DNA of 64,000 bases. Source: Bog-473 sp963783245. GTDB lineage: Bacteria > Actinomycetota > Acidimicrobiia > Acidimicrobiales > RAAP-2. Under the pieces are notes generated by a model, which worked only from the letters and a program-made list of their open reading frames with translations, ran no database searches and was not told the origin of the DNA. Both the position numbers and the translations under genes were made by a program. Below are positions 8,709-17,131 of this stretch, in pieces. Positions within the stretch are counted from its first letter, which is position 1. Every line of letters starts with the position of its first letter. Where the stretch lies: NCBI GenBank assembly GCA_963783245.1, contig CAWAMS010000007.1, forward strand, positions 62,001 through 126,000, written 5' to 3'.

Positions 8709-9624
8709 GGGCCTGAGCGCCCTGATTCCGTCCGAAGCGACGGGAGAAATGGACTCGGCCCTTCGCGTCGTGCCCATCTCGCACATCAAGCCGAATGCCT
8801 TTCAGCCCCGCAGTCACTTCGACGAAGAGTCGATGTCAGCTCTGGCCGCCTCCATCAGAGAGGTGGGCCTTCTCCAACCGGTATTGGTACGCGAGGTCGA
8901 AGGCGAGGAGGAGAGCTACGAGCTCATCGCGGGGGAGCGCCGTTGGCGGGCGGCCCGCCGGGCCGGCATGCAGACGATCCCGGTCCTGGTACAGCCCGAG
9001 ACCGGCGACGTCACGAGCCTCGAGCAGGCGCTCGTGGAGAACCTGCATCGGGAGGACCTGAACGCCCTGGAGGAAGCTGCCGCGTATCAGCAACTCATCG
9101 ATGAATTCGGCCTGACCCACGAACAGGTGGCGACCCGCATGGGGAAGGGTCGGGCAACAGTGACCAACACCCTCCGTTTGCTGCAACTTCCAGCGGGTGC
9201 GCAGCGTGCTTTGGCGGAGCGCACCATCTCGGCCGGCCACGCCCGGGCGCTGTTGGGGACACCTGATCGAACATTGCAGGAGAAGCTGGTCGAGCAAATC
9301 ACATCCGAGGGATTAACGGTTCGGGCTGTCGAGGAGATCGTGCGTGGCGGCGCACCGCCGCCGCTTCCGCAGCCGTCACCGGAGGCGATTCCGGAAGAAT
9401 TCGAGGAAGAAGTCAGTACTACCACTGGTCCTACCGGTTTGGGAGTCCGTCGGACGCCGGTGAAAAAGCTCCCAGAGCCTGGCGTCTTGGAGTTGGAGGA
9501 CCTTCTGTCGACCCATCTCAACACCCGGGTACGTGTCGACATTCAGAATCGACGAGGCAGGCTCGTCGTCGAATTCGCCGACACTGGAGGATCTGGAGCG
9601 GATCTACCGGGCGATGGTCGGTGA
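8683..9624 (+). CDS. parB: Chromosome partitioning protein ParB
   Basis: CTP-dependent clamp that loads at parS and spreads on DNA. The 313-residue product has an N-terminal Arg-rich start (MARRSGLGKGLSALIP), the ParB/Srx domain with the CTP-binding signature GERRWRAARRAG near residues 86-97, then ENLHREDLN near 114-122, a helix-turn-helix (THEQVATRMGKGRATVTNTL) for parS recognition, and a C-terminal dimerisation region. It starts inside the 3' end of parA, so the two are co-translated. Two parS sites lie upstream of the operon. Confidence 0.96.
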   Translation: MARRSGLGKGLSALIPSEATGEMDSALRVVPISHIKPNAFQPRSHFDEESMSALAASIREVGLLQPVLVREVEGEEESYELIAGERRWRAARRAGMQTIPVLVQPETGDVTSLEQALVENLHREDLNALEEAAAYQQLIDEFGLTHEQVATRMGKGRATVTNTLRLLQLPAGAQRALAERTISAGHARALLGTPDRTLQEKLVEQITSEGLTVRAVEEIVRGGAPPPLPQPSPEAIPEEFEEEVSTTTGPTGLGVRRTPVKKLPEPGVLELEDLLSTHLNTRVRVDIQNRRGRLVVEFADTGGSGADLPGDGR

Positions 9625-9637
9625 CGGTTCCGCCTAG

Positions 9638-9701
9638 TTATTCACAGAACCGTCAAGTCACCGTTCAGCTTCATCCACAACGTCATGCACAGGTTGTGGA
9701 T
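9638..9701. promoter_or_regulatory. Cluster of DnaA-box-like sequences
   Basis: In the 129 bases between the convergent parB and cwlM genes there is TTATTCACA at 9638-9646, an exact match to the classical DnaA box TTATNCACA. A perfect 9-base inverted repeat, ATCCACAAC at 9673-9681 and GTTGTGGAT at 9693-9701, forms two opposed near-boxes with an 11-base spacer. The pair could also fold as a hairpin, but no T-run follows, so a terminator role is weak. Confidence 0.5.
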
Positions 9702-9753
9702 TGTTGCCAAGCGTTCATCTCCGGGTGAGGTTGGTCACTCAACATTCACCCCG

Positions 9754-10740
9754 CTAGTCCCACGAAGCGTCAGCCCATTTGCCCAGCGCAGTGGACAGCG
9801 CAGCCGCCAAAAGGGCCGCGCGCTCGACGACCAGACTGGCGGGACCCAGCTCCACCAGCACTGATGGCATGCGTGTCTCGCGCAGGATAGCCAACGACAT
9901 GCCGTGCGCCCCCCCGTCCGCGATCCCCAGAAGGCCCGGCACGATCTCCTGGATGAGTTCGGCCAGGAGGCGGCCGCCCTGTGACTGGTCGTGGATGCCG
10001 GCCCAATACGAGGTGTGACATTCGGCGAGCGCGGGGTTGAGACGCAGGCCGAGGAACACGTCAACCCCGAGATCGTTGGCCTGGTGGGCCTGCATCGAGT
10101 CGTCGGGATGGTGAAGGTCGGTCACCTGAGTCCCACCGAGCACCAACCGCCGCCGGAGAGCACCGGTCACGCTGCCCAGTCCGCCCCGCTCGCCGATGGC
10201 GACGTGGCGTCCCGTGAGTGTCGGGGGGGCGTGGCGCAACTGGGCCCGGGCGCGGACCGACGAGATCAGCTCGGGCTCCTCGTGACGGCTCTCGAGCCGG
10301 ATGAGCTCGCGGAGGGTTGCCCCGCCGGCGATGCCGTCGACAGGCATGCCCACGTTGCGTTGGAATTCGGCCAGGGCTCGCGACGTCCGGTCGCCGAAGA
10401 TCCCATCCACCCGGCCAGTGTCGAAACCGAGTGTGCTGAGGCGCTGCTGCAGATCGACGACGTCGTCGCCGCGGAGCATGGGCGTGCGGCGGTAGAGGAA
10501 GCGGTCACCAAGGCGAAAACCTGCTTCGACGAGGATGTTCCACGTCTGCGACCCGCACACGCCGTCGACACGGAGTCCTCGCAGGTGCTGGAACGCCTCA
10601 ATGGCTGCTCGAGTGGCGTCGCCGAAGAACCCGTCCGCGTCGATCGGCGCACCACTGTTGAGGATGGCGGTCAACCGGCGCTGGACATCGGAGACGGCGT
10701 CCCCCTCGTCTCCGAGGGAGAGTGGGAGACCTACAGGTAC
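9754..10740 (-). CDS. cwlM: CwlM-type peptidoglycan-binding pseudo-amidase
   Basis: Two peptidoglycan-binding repeats (LSLGDEGDAVSDVQRRL and MLRGDDVVDLQQRLSTLGFD) precede an N-acetylmuramoyl-L-alanine amidase type 3 fold. The zinc ligands look lost: the expected PGHGG is replaced by GERGGLG and the expected IHAN by LRLN, while the last Glu survives in PSVLVELGP. In mycobacteria, CwlM next to trxB-trxC is a non-enzymatic activator of MurA, and the position here is the same. No ATG, GTG or TTG occurs in frame between the middle of trxA and the first repeat, so the true start is unknown; the 5' end given is the last non-start codon near the trxA stop. A non-standard start, a frameshift or a sequence error are all possible. 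Confidence 0.85.
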   Translation of the reverse strand, partial: VPVGLPLSLGDEGDAVSDVQRRLTAILNSGAPIDADGFFGDATRAAIEAFQHLRGLRVDGVCGSQTWNILVEAGFRLGDRFLYRRTPMLRGDDVVDLQQRLSTLGFDTGRVDGIFGDRTSRALAEFQRNVGMPVDGIAGGATLRELIRLESRHEEPELISSVRARAQLRHAPPTLTGRHVAIGERGGLGSVTGALRRRLVLGGTQVTDLHHPDDSMQAHQANDLGVDVFLGLRLNPALAECHTSYWAGIHDQSQGGRLLAELIQEIVPGLLGIADGGAHGMSLAILRETRMPSVLVELGPASLVVERAALLAAALSTALGKWADASWD

Positions 10741-11057
10741 GCCGCGATCTCTTGGAGGAGCTGACCCTTCGGCTTCGCCCCTATCAGGCGTACTTCCGGC
10801 TGCCCGTCCTTGAAGAGGATCAACGTCGGGATGCTCATCACCTCGTATCTGCGCGTCACCTCGAGGTTGTCGTCGATGTTCAGCTTCCCGATCTGGATTT
10901 TGCCGGCCTGCTCCTCGGCGATTTCCTCCAGAACCGGTGAAATCATTTTGCACGGGCCACACCACTCGGCCCAGAAGTCCACCAGTACGGGGAGATCCGA
11001 ACTCTTGACATGCTCGTCAAAGGTAGCGTCGCTCAGGGTCACAATCTTCTCACTCAT
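10731..11057 (-). CDS. trxA: Thioredoxin
   Basis: Cytosolic disulfide reductant recycled by TrxB. The 108-residue product has the canonical active site WAEWCGPCKM (residues about 30-39), the cis-proline in MSIPTLILF and the C-terminal helix PKGQLLQEIAAYL. It sits 65 bases downstream of trxB in the same direction, so the two likely form a reductase-thioredoxin unit as in mycobacteria. The AAGGAGAACAC stretch just before the ATG is a good ribosome site. Its 3' end is read in another frame just before cwlM. Confidence 0.97.
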   Translation of the reverse strand: MSEKIVTLSDATFDEHVKSSDLPVLVDFWAEWCGPCKMISPVLEEIAEEQAGKIQIGKLNIDDNLEVTRRYEVMSIPTLILFKDGQPEVRLIGAKPKGQLLQEIAAYL

Positions 11058-11122
11058 GTGTTCTCCTTGTCACAGTCGTGTAACGCCCCGGGCAGTTGTT
11101 CTGTTCCCGCAGGGTGCCGGCG

Positions 11123-12088
11123 TTATTCGCCGCGCTCTTCGAGCCAACGTTCGGCGTCGATGGCAGCCGTGCAGCCGGATCCGGCCGAGGTCACGGCTTG
11201 GCGGTAGTAGTCGTCCTGCACGTCGCCGCACGCGAACACGCCCTCCACACTGGTACGTGACGACTTCCCGATCGTACGGACGTAGCCGTTGGCCTCGAGC
11301 TCCAGCTGGCCCTTGACCAGCGTGCTGTTGGGCTCGTGGCCGATGGCCACGAAGAGCCCGCTCACCGGCAACTCGAAGGTCTCCGAGGACGTGGTGTGTT
11401 GCACCTTGATCCCGCTGACCTTGGTGTCACCCAGTACGTCGACGATCACCGAGTCCCAGAGGAAGTCGATCTTGGGGTTCTTGAAGGCACGTTCCTGCAT
11501 GATCTTGGAGGCACGCAGCTCGTCGCGGCGATGCACCACGGTGACCCTGGAGGCGAAACGCGTCAGGAAGATGGCCTCCTCCAGGGCGGAGTCGCCACCA
11601 CCGGCGACGGCGATGTGCTGCTCGCGGAAGAAGAACCCGTCGCAGGTGGCACAGGTCGAGACCCCGTAGCCCACCAGGCGGCTCTCGTTGGGACACCCCA
11701 GCATCAGCGAACGGGCGCCTGTGGCGATGATCAGGGCGTCCGCCTCGATCGCCGGCTCGTCCGATTCCGGATTGGTCAGCCACAACGGAAAGGGCGAAGG
11801 AGAGGAGAGGTCGAGGCGACTGACCTTGGCCGTGCGCAGTTCGGCGCCGAAGCGGATGGCCTGCTCGCGCATCCGCCCCATGAGCTCGGGCCCCATGACC
11901 CCGTCGACGAAGCCGGGGTAGTTCTCGACTTCGGTCGTGAGCATGAGCTGACCGCCGGGCTGGTCGCTGGTCGACGAAGGCTCGCCCTCGATGACCAGGG
12001 GCTCGAGCTGTGCCCGGGCCGCGTAGACGGCAGCCGTCAGGCCGGCCGGACCGGAACCGACGATGACGACCTTGCGGTGCTCAGGCAT
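11123..12088 (-). CDS. trxB: Thioredoxin-disulfide reductase
   Basis: FAD enzyme that reduces thioredoxin with NADPH. The start at 12088 (MPEHRKVVIVGSGPAG) gives 321 residues; a longer in-frame start overlaps the upstream gene and lacks family support. Motifs are the FAD loop GSGPAGLTAAVYAARA, the redox-active CATCDGFFF near residues 137-145, the NADPH loop AGGGDSALEEA and the C-terminal FAD-binding FACGDVQDDYYRQAVTSAGSG. Its first eight bases overlap the end of the small membrane-protein gene upstream. Confidence 0.96.
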   Translation of the reverse strand: MPEHRKVVIVGSGPAGLTAAVYAARAQLEPLVIEGEPSSTSDQPGGQLMLTTEVENYPGFVDGVMGPELMGRMREQAIRFGAELRTAKVSRLDLSSPSPFPLWLTNPESDEPAIEADALIIATGARSLMLGCPNESRLVGYGVSTCATCDGFFFREQHIAVAGGGDSALEEAIFLTRFASRVTVVHRRDELRASKIMQERAFKNPKIDFLWDSVIVDVLGDTKVSGIKVQHTTSSETFELPVSGLFVAIGHEPNSTLVKGQLELEANGYVRTIGKSSRTSVEGVFACGDVQDDYYRQAVTSAGSGCTAAIDAERWLEERGE

Positions 12089-12395
12089 CGCTTCGGACAA
12101 CCACGCCCCGCTTGGAGTAGGCGAACGCCCCGCCGGCACAGAAGATCGCGCCCAGCACCAGGTAGGAGATCCAGACTTTGCCGTTGAAGAAGTAGACCGT
12201 GGTGAAGCGGATGAAGCCCACGCTGAGCAGCACCACGATCATCAGGGCCACCACGACGATGATGACTCCGAAGACGACGGTGCGTGCCGCGACGACGGCA
12301 GGGCGCACGGCCTTGTCGTTGACCACGGCCACGATGGCATCGACGGCGTCGAGCGCCTTGTTGGACAGCTCATCGGTGATGTTCTGATCGGCCAC
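12081..12395 (-). CDS. Small two-helix membrane protein
   Basis: Not recognised as a named family. The 104 residues start hydrophilic (MADQNITDELSNKALDAVDA), then have two hydrophobic helices, near residues 40-63 (VFGVIIVVVALMIVVLLSVG) and 73-93 (KVWISYLVLGAIFCAGGAFA), separated by a short loop, and end in a basic tail. It is translationally coupled to trxB (overlap of eight bases) and lies nine bases after the DegV gene, so it belongs to the same minus-strand operon. Its coding character is supported by spacing and codon use; function is unknown. Confidence 0.75.
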   Translation of the reverse strand: MADQNITDELSNKALDAVDAIVAVVNDKAVRPAVVAARTVVFGVIIVVVALMIVVLLSVGFIRFTTVYFFNGKVWISYLVLGAIFCAGGAFAYSKRGVVVRSDA

Positions 12396-12404
12396 GAGCA
12401 GAGA

Positions 12405-13271
12405 TTAGTCGTCGGGCGCCGTGGCCGAGGCCGAGGCCGGCACGATGTAACAGACCCCTACCGTGTTGGGACCCGTGTGCGAGCCCACCACCGGTCCGAG
12501 CTGCACAGAGAGCATGGGGTGCTGTCCCGGGATGGCCTTGATGACGGCGAGCACCTCGTCGATGTCGCCGCAGGCCCCATCGGCCACGGCGAGTCGCTCC
12601 AGCGGCGCGTCCCCGGCCACCTTGTTGCTGAGATAGCCGAGCGCGCGCGTCCGCGTGCGTTGCTTGGATTCCTCGGCCACCTCACCGTCTTTGACCATGA
12701 TCACCGGCTTGATCGAGAGGAGCGAGCCCACCAGGGCCTGCGCCCCCCCGATGCGGCCGCCGCGCTGGAGGAAATCGAGCCCGCCCAGCACGCCGAACAC
12801 GCGGGTGCGCAAGGTCCGGTCCTCTGATGCGGCGACGAGCTCGTCCAGGCCCGCTCCGGCGGCGGCCTCCTCGGCTGCCGCCACGACGATCAGCCCCTGA
12901 CCCATGGTGACCGAGCGCGTGTCGACCACACGGACGGGGATCCCGGTGAACGTGTCCGCCGCGGTGACGGCCGAGGCGTAGGTCGCCGACAGCTTGGAAG
13001 AAATGGTGAGGCAGAGCACGCCCTCTGCCCCTTCGGTGGCGGCGCGCTGGAACGCCTCCATGAACATGCCCGGCGGGGGAGCGGCGGTTTCGGGCAGGTC
13101 GCCCTTGCCCTTGCACCGGTGCCAGAACTCGTCGGGCGTCAGCTCGCTGCGATCCTCGAACTCCTCGGTGCCGAAGCGAATGGTGAGCGGCACGACGAGG
13201 ACGTCGTGTTGTTTGACCAGGTCCTCGGTGAGGTCACAGGCGCTGTCGGTCACAATCCGCACACCGGGCAT
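12405..13271 (-). CDS. DegV family fatty-acid-binding protein
   Basis: DegV proteins bind a long-chain fatty acid; in Firmicutes the FakB members hand it to the kinase FakA for phosphorylation. The 288-residue product shows the N-terminal RIVTDSACDLTEDLV, the Thr/Ser-containing block TISSKLSATYASA and VDTRSVTMGQG near the middle, and GGRIGGAQALVGSLLSIKP, all family features. No fakA-like DAK gene lies nearby, so the partner is unknown. It sits between murJ and the small membrane protein, in one direction with both. Confidence 0.9.
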   Translation of the reverse strand: MPGVRIVTDSACDLTEDLVKQHDVLVVPLTIRFGTEEFEDRSELTPDEFWHRCKGKGDLPETAAPPPGMFMEAFQRAATEGAEGVLCLTISSKLSATYASAVTAADTFTGIPVRVVDTRSVTMGQGLIVVAAAEEAAAGAGLDELVAASEDRTLRTRVFGVLGGLDFLQRGGRIGGAQALVGSLLSIKPVIMVKDGEVAEESKQRTRTRALGYLSNKVAGDAPLERLAVADGACGDIDEVLAVIKAIPGQHPMLSVQLGPVVGSHTGPNTVGVCYIVPASASATAPDD

Positions 13272-13307
13272 GGGACGAGTCTGCCACGGGCACCTGGGGA
13301 ATGTCCG

Positions 13308-15002
13308 CTATGAGGGGGATCGCTGGTGCGCCACGAGCCGGCGCGTCTCGTGGCGCCGCGCTTCCCGGGCGCGGGCCTCGTCGCGCCGGCCGAGGAGGAA
13401 CGCGACGCCGACATACACGACGATCCCGGCGACGACCGCGCCCGCGACGCGGGCGAAGAGGAGGAAACCTTGCGTGGCGCCGGAGAGGTTCGACACCACG
13501 AGGACGGTGACGCCCATGGCGAGTGACGCCACGAGGACCCGGCGCAGGGGGTCCCAGGTCTCGGGCGTGCCCAGACGACCGAACCAGCGGCGCAGGAGGG
13601 CCAGCCCGATGACGGCGCCCACGGTGTAGGCCACCGACAGGGACAGGGCCAGACCGCGGACCCCGAGGGGTTTCACCAGCACCACGGCCAGCGCGATGTT
13701 GATGCTGTTCTCGATCAGGTAGAGGTAGAAGGCGACCTTCGTCCGCTGCATCGACTGCAGCACGCGCACGACGTAGAGGTAGGTGCAGAACCCGGGTAGG
13801 CCCAGCGCGAACATCGCCAGTGCAGCGCCGGTGGTCGCTGTCTGCTCCGGTGTGCTGGCGCCGTGACCGAGCAGGAGGGCCACGGCGGGCTTGGCCAGGA
13901 GGAGCAGCCCGAGGGCGGCGGGGATGATGAGGGCCAGCATGGCGCGCAGCCCTCCGGACAGACGGGCCAGGAACGCGGCGATCTGGCCGGTGGACCAACG
14001 CTCGGCCAGGTCGGGTGCCACGACCGACATGATGGTGACGGCGACGATGCCGTAGGGCATCTGGAAGAAGGCGTAGGCGTAGGTGTACGAGGAGACCGGG
14101 TCGGGCCCACCGGCGGTCCCGGCGAGAAGGATGACCACGAACTGGGCCACCTGGTTCGCGAGCACGAAGCCGAACGTCCAGCCGCTGAGACGCACCACGG
14201 TCCGCAGCGCGGCGTCGTGGAGGTCCCAGTGCCAGCGGACCCGCCCGAGATCGGCCCGGCGCAGACTCGGCACGAGAGCGACGCACTGCAGCACGACGCC
14301 CAGCGAGGTGCCCAGTCCGAGCAGGACGATGTCGGAATGGTTGTTCTCGAGGCTCGCCAGTCCTGCGCTGCGCCCGGTCAGGACGCCGAACCAGACGAGG
14401 ACACCGATGCAGACCAGGTTGTTGACGATCGGAGCCCAGGCCACGGCGACGAAGCGCCGTCGCGTGTTGAGGAGCGCAGTGGCCAACGCGAAGAAGCCGT
14501 ACGCGGCGATCTGGATCACGAACCAGCGCAACAGGGTCGTGGCATCGGCGCGCTCGGCCGCGATGGTGTGGATGAGGTGGGAGTGCGCGGACGTATCGAG
14601 CGCGGTCAGCGCGGTGATGAAGGCGGGCGCCAGCACCAGTGCCGCCACCGTCGTGGTCACGAGGACGACCATCGAGACCGTGAGGATGGCTGAGATGGAC
14701 CTGAAGGCGTCGTCCTCGCTCCGGTTGGCCAGCTGGGCGACGAAGACCGGGATGAACGTGGCCGACAGCACCCCGCCCAGCACGATGTCGTAGAGCATGT
14801 TGGGGGTGGTGTTGGCCAGGTTGAAGGCGTCCGCGAGATGGGACTGGCCCAGAGCCCAGGCGAGTGCCACGATCCGCAGCACACCCGTCAGGCGGGAGAC
14901 CCCCGTCCCCAACGCGACGTACGAAGCTGCGGTTGAGAGGGAGAGTCCACGCCGCGCCGGGGCCGTGGTCGGGGGCAGTGTGGGGGGGTTGAGCGTTGTC
15001 AT
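13308..15002 (-). CDS. murJ: Lipid II flippase MurJ
   Basis: Integral membrane flippase that moves lipid II across the membrane for peptidoglycan synthesis. The start at 15002 (MTTLNPPTLPPTT) gives 564 residues, with about 14 hydrophobic segments. Early MurJ motifs are present: SRLTGVLRIVALAWALG, ADAFNLANTTPNMLYDI and GGVLSATFIPVFV. Mycobacterial MurJ carries a C-terminal pseudokinase domain that is absent here; the chain ends with a short Arg-rich tail. The upstream DUF6049 gene ends one base before its ATG, so the two are tightly coupled. Confidence 0.94.
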   Translation of the reverse strand: MTTLNPPTLPPTTAPARRGLSLSTAASYVALGTGVSRLTGVLRIVALAWALGQSHLADAFNLANTTPNMLYDIVLGGVLSATFIPVFVAQLANRSEDDAFRSISAILTVSMVVLVTTTVAALVLAPAFITALTALDTSAHSHLIHTIAAERADATTLLRWFVIQIAAYGFFALATALLNTRRRFVAVAWAPIVNNLVCIGVLVWFGVLTGRSAGLASLENNHSDIVLLGLGTSLGVVLQCVALVPSLRRADLGRVRWHWDLHDAALRTVVRLSGWTFGFVLANQVAQFVVILLAGTAGGPDPVSSYTYAYAFFQMPYGIVAVTIMSVVAPDLAERWSTGQIAAFLARLSGGLRAMLALIIPAALGLLLLAKPAVALLLGHGASTPEQTATTGAALAMFALGLPGFCTYLYVVRVLQSMQRTKVAFYLYLIENSINIALAVVLVKPLGVRGLALSLSVAYTVGAVIGLALLRRWFGRLGTPETWDPLRRVLVASLAMGVTVLVVSNLSGATQGFLLFARVAGAVVAGIVVYVGVAFLLGRRDEARAREARRHETRRLVAHQRSPS

Positions 15003-15003
15003 G

Positions 15004-17118
15004 TCAGGCGGCCCGCGGGCCACGGCGCCGGCCCCGGCGCCACGTGCGGGCCCACCAGACCAACAGGACCAGGGCGGCCAGACAGGTCAGGGCCACGCCG
15101 ACCAGTGAGATCGAGGTGGAGTGCACGGTCAGGGTGGTGCGGGCGATGACGACCTGACCGTCCGGTGTCGTCAGGGTGACCCCGACGGGGAGCCGGTCGC
15201 CCGACGTGCGCGAACGCGCCTGTATGCGCACCGCCGTGGTCGGGCGGACGAGGGTGAGCGCGCGCGAGCTCCCATCGGGGAAGGTGAACTTGTCGCTGTC
15301 CACCGAGACCAGCACCTTGATGGGATACCCGGCCTTGGACAGGACCGAGACCGGGATGGGCGCGGTGCGGGACGTGAAGGTGATCGTGCCCAGGTCCGCC
15401 AGCGAAACGAGGTCCAGCTCGTCATCGAAATGCTGTGTGTAGACGGAGAGGGCGGCCGAACGCTGGACGGGGTCGAACTGCTGGTTCTGCGTGGCCAGCA
15501 GCTGGTCCGAGAGGTCGCTGAGGAGCGAGGGACGATCGCTCACGGCACCGCTCAGCGAGGTGAGGCGCGCACGTGCGGTGACGAGCCGCGTGGCCTGGCC
15601 GGCCGGGATCTCACGGGGCGCTGTCCCCGCCTGCAGGCGACGGGACGACGTTTCGTCGTTCCCTCCCTTGGGGACCTGGGAGAAGAACTGGTTGAGGGTG
15701 ACGGACTGGAGCGCCGGGTTGCCTGACATGCCTCCCAGAAGTGCCGCCAGGAACGTGGGTGACGAAGCTTGCCACGAACCTTGTGGCTCCACGACGATGC
15801 CGCGGGCGTCCAGCTTGAACGGGTTCTCGAAGTGGATGAATTCGAGGGTGGCGAGGAGCTGGTTGGCGGCCAGGACGGGATCGCCGGGATCGGCCCGGAA
15901 GAACGAGGCGAGCTGGCTGTCGGCCGCGGCCGCGGTGACACGCGTCCCGCGGCCCAGGGCGAGCGAGAAGGTCTGGGCGAACGTGAGGGCGTCGGAGCCG
16001 ATTGGCACCACGGGCACGAGATTTGAGTCGGCGAGGACCACATGATCGGTATTGGCAGCTTGCAATCCCAAACCGAGGTCGGTGGCGCTGGCATTGGTGA
16101 AGGTCGAGGACGTGTCGACCCATGCGCTCGGTGTCGGATGGAGGCCGACCTGGCGCAGGAGGGTGTCTCCGCGTGTGAGCTGCTCGGGAATTTCGCCCAG
16201 CAGTCCGCCGCCCGCCAGGGCGGCCACGTCGATGGGCACGTAGGGCTGGTCGATCAACTCGTCCCCGCCGGGGACCGTCAAGCTCTCCAGTTCGTCCCTG
16301 GTCCGCCGCCCCGGCCTGCCGTCGGCCAGCAGGCTCTGCATCGTGACGGGGTTGGCGGCGATCGTCAGAGGGATGGCGCGGTGGGAGAAGAGCACCCCCG
16401 CCACCTCTTCTTGCAGCGTGAGGGAGGCCTTGGACGGTGGAGACAGGTCGGGCGACAGAGGAGCGGAGAGCGGCATGATCAGGCTCACCCGGAGCGCTCC
16501 TCCGGCTCCGACGGAGCCAGGCTCCTGGTAGCTGAGGAAGGTGGTGTGGCGGGCCACCGGCGTCGTGGATCCGGCCCGGTAGAGCGCGATCGAGACCGGA
16601 TAGACGCCCCCACAGGTCCCGTTATTGGGCGTGCACCCGAGGATCACCGTCGGGCCGCCGGCCGGGCAGGGCACGCTGCCGGTCGGCACGGTGGTCGGGG
16701 CCCTCGCCGCCTTGTCGGGGAGGACGGTCGTGCAGGTCGCCGCAATCGATCCTGTTGCGCTGACGGTCACGGCAGCGGTCGAGCGGAGGAGGACGGACTT
16801 GTTGGGCACTGCATTCGTGGCCTGGCCCAGTTCGGTGGCGTCGTTGATGCGGTTGTAGAAGGTCAATTGCACATGCAGGTCCTCGATCGCGCCGGCAGTT
16901 GTCCCCACGCCCGCCGTGAGCCAGAACCAGGGTGAGGCCGGGGTGGCCCACGGCGTTTGTCCGCGCAGCGTGAGGGCGGCGGTGGACGGGGGGGCACCCG
17001 CGGAACCACCAGTGACCGCCTCGTGCTGCACCTCGGCCGTGGCCGGAGCTCCGGCCACCAGCAGCCCCGTCGCCAGCGCGAGAGCGCAGAGGCAGAGCGT
17101 GGCCCAGCGCGTCGACAC
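15004..17118 (-). CDS. Secreted, membrane-anchored DUF6049 family protein
   Basis: Large protein of unknown role found beside murJ in actinobacteria (the Rv3909 position). The 704 residues begin with a signal peptide (LCALALATGLLVAGAPATA, cut near residue 29), have a long extracellular part rich in Thr, Ser and Val with beta-like segments, and end with one membrane helix (near 670-692, SISLVGVALTCLAALVLLVW) and an Arg-rich cytoplasmic tail. Its placement one base before murJ suggests a link to cell-wall synthesis. Family assignment rests on size, topology and position, so it is good but not certain. Confidence 0.8.
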   Translation of the reverse strand: MSTRWATLCLCALALATGLLVAGAPATAEVQHEAVTGGSAGAPPSTAALTLRGQTPWATPASPWFWLTAGVGTTAGAIEDLHVQLTFYNRINDATELGQATNAVPNKSVLLRSTAAVTVSATGSIAATCTTVLPDKAARAPTTVPTGSVPCPAGGPTVILGCTPNNGTCGGVYPVSIALYRAGSTTPVARHTTFLSYQEPGSVGAGGALRVSLIMPLSAPLSPDLSPPSKASLTLQEEVAGVLFSHRAIPLTIAANPVTMQSLLADGRPGRRTRDELESLTVPGGDELIDQPYVPIDVAALAGGGLLGEIPEQLTRGDTLLRQVGLHPTPSAWVDTSSTFTNASATDLGLGLQAANTDHVVLADSNLVPVVPIGSDALTFAQTFSLALGRGTRVTAAAADSQLASFFRADPGDPVLAANQLLATLEFIHFENPFKLDARGIVVEPQGSWQASSPTFLAALLGGMSGNPALQSVTLNQFFSQVPKGGNDETSSRRLQAGTAPREIPAGQATRLVTARARLTSLSGAVSDRPSLLSDLSDQLLATQNQQFDPVQRSAALSVYTQHFDDELDLVSLADLGTITFTSRTAPIPVSVLSKAGYPIKVLVSVDSDKFTFPDGSSRALTLVRPTTAVRIQARSRTSGDRLPVGVTLTTPDGQVVIARTTLTVHSTSISLVGVALTCLAALVLLVWWARTWRRGRRRGPRAA

Positions 17119-17131
17119 AGGGCCACGCTAG

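Noticed and set aside
9625..9753. Terminator between parB and cwlM
   Set aside because: The dyad could form a hairpin but no T-run follows on either strand, and the arms match DnaA boxes.
12089..12139. Longer start for trxB
   Set aside because: The extra 17 residues overlap the small membrane protein gene and precede the normal N-terminus; the ATG at 12088 fits the family.
13863..14693. Plus-strand frame antisense to murJ
   Set aside because: It is rich in Gly, Glu, His and Arg with no domain, as expected for the complement of a hydrophobic coding sequence.
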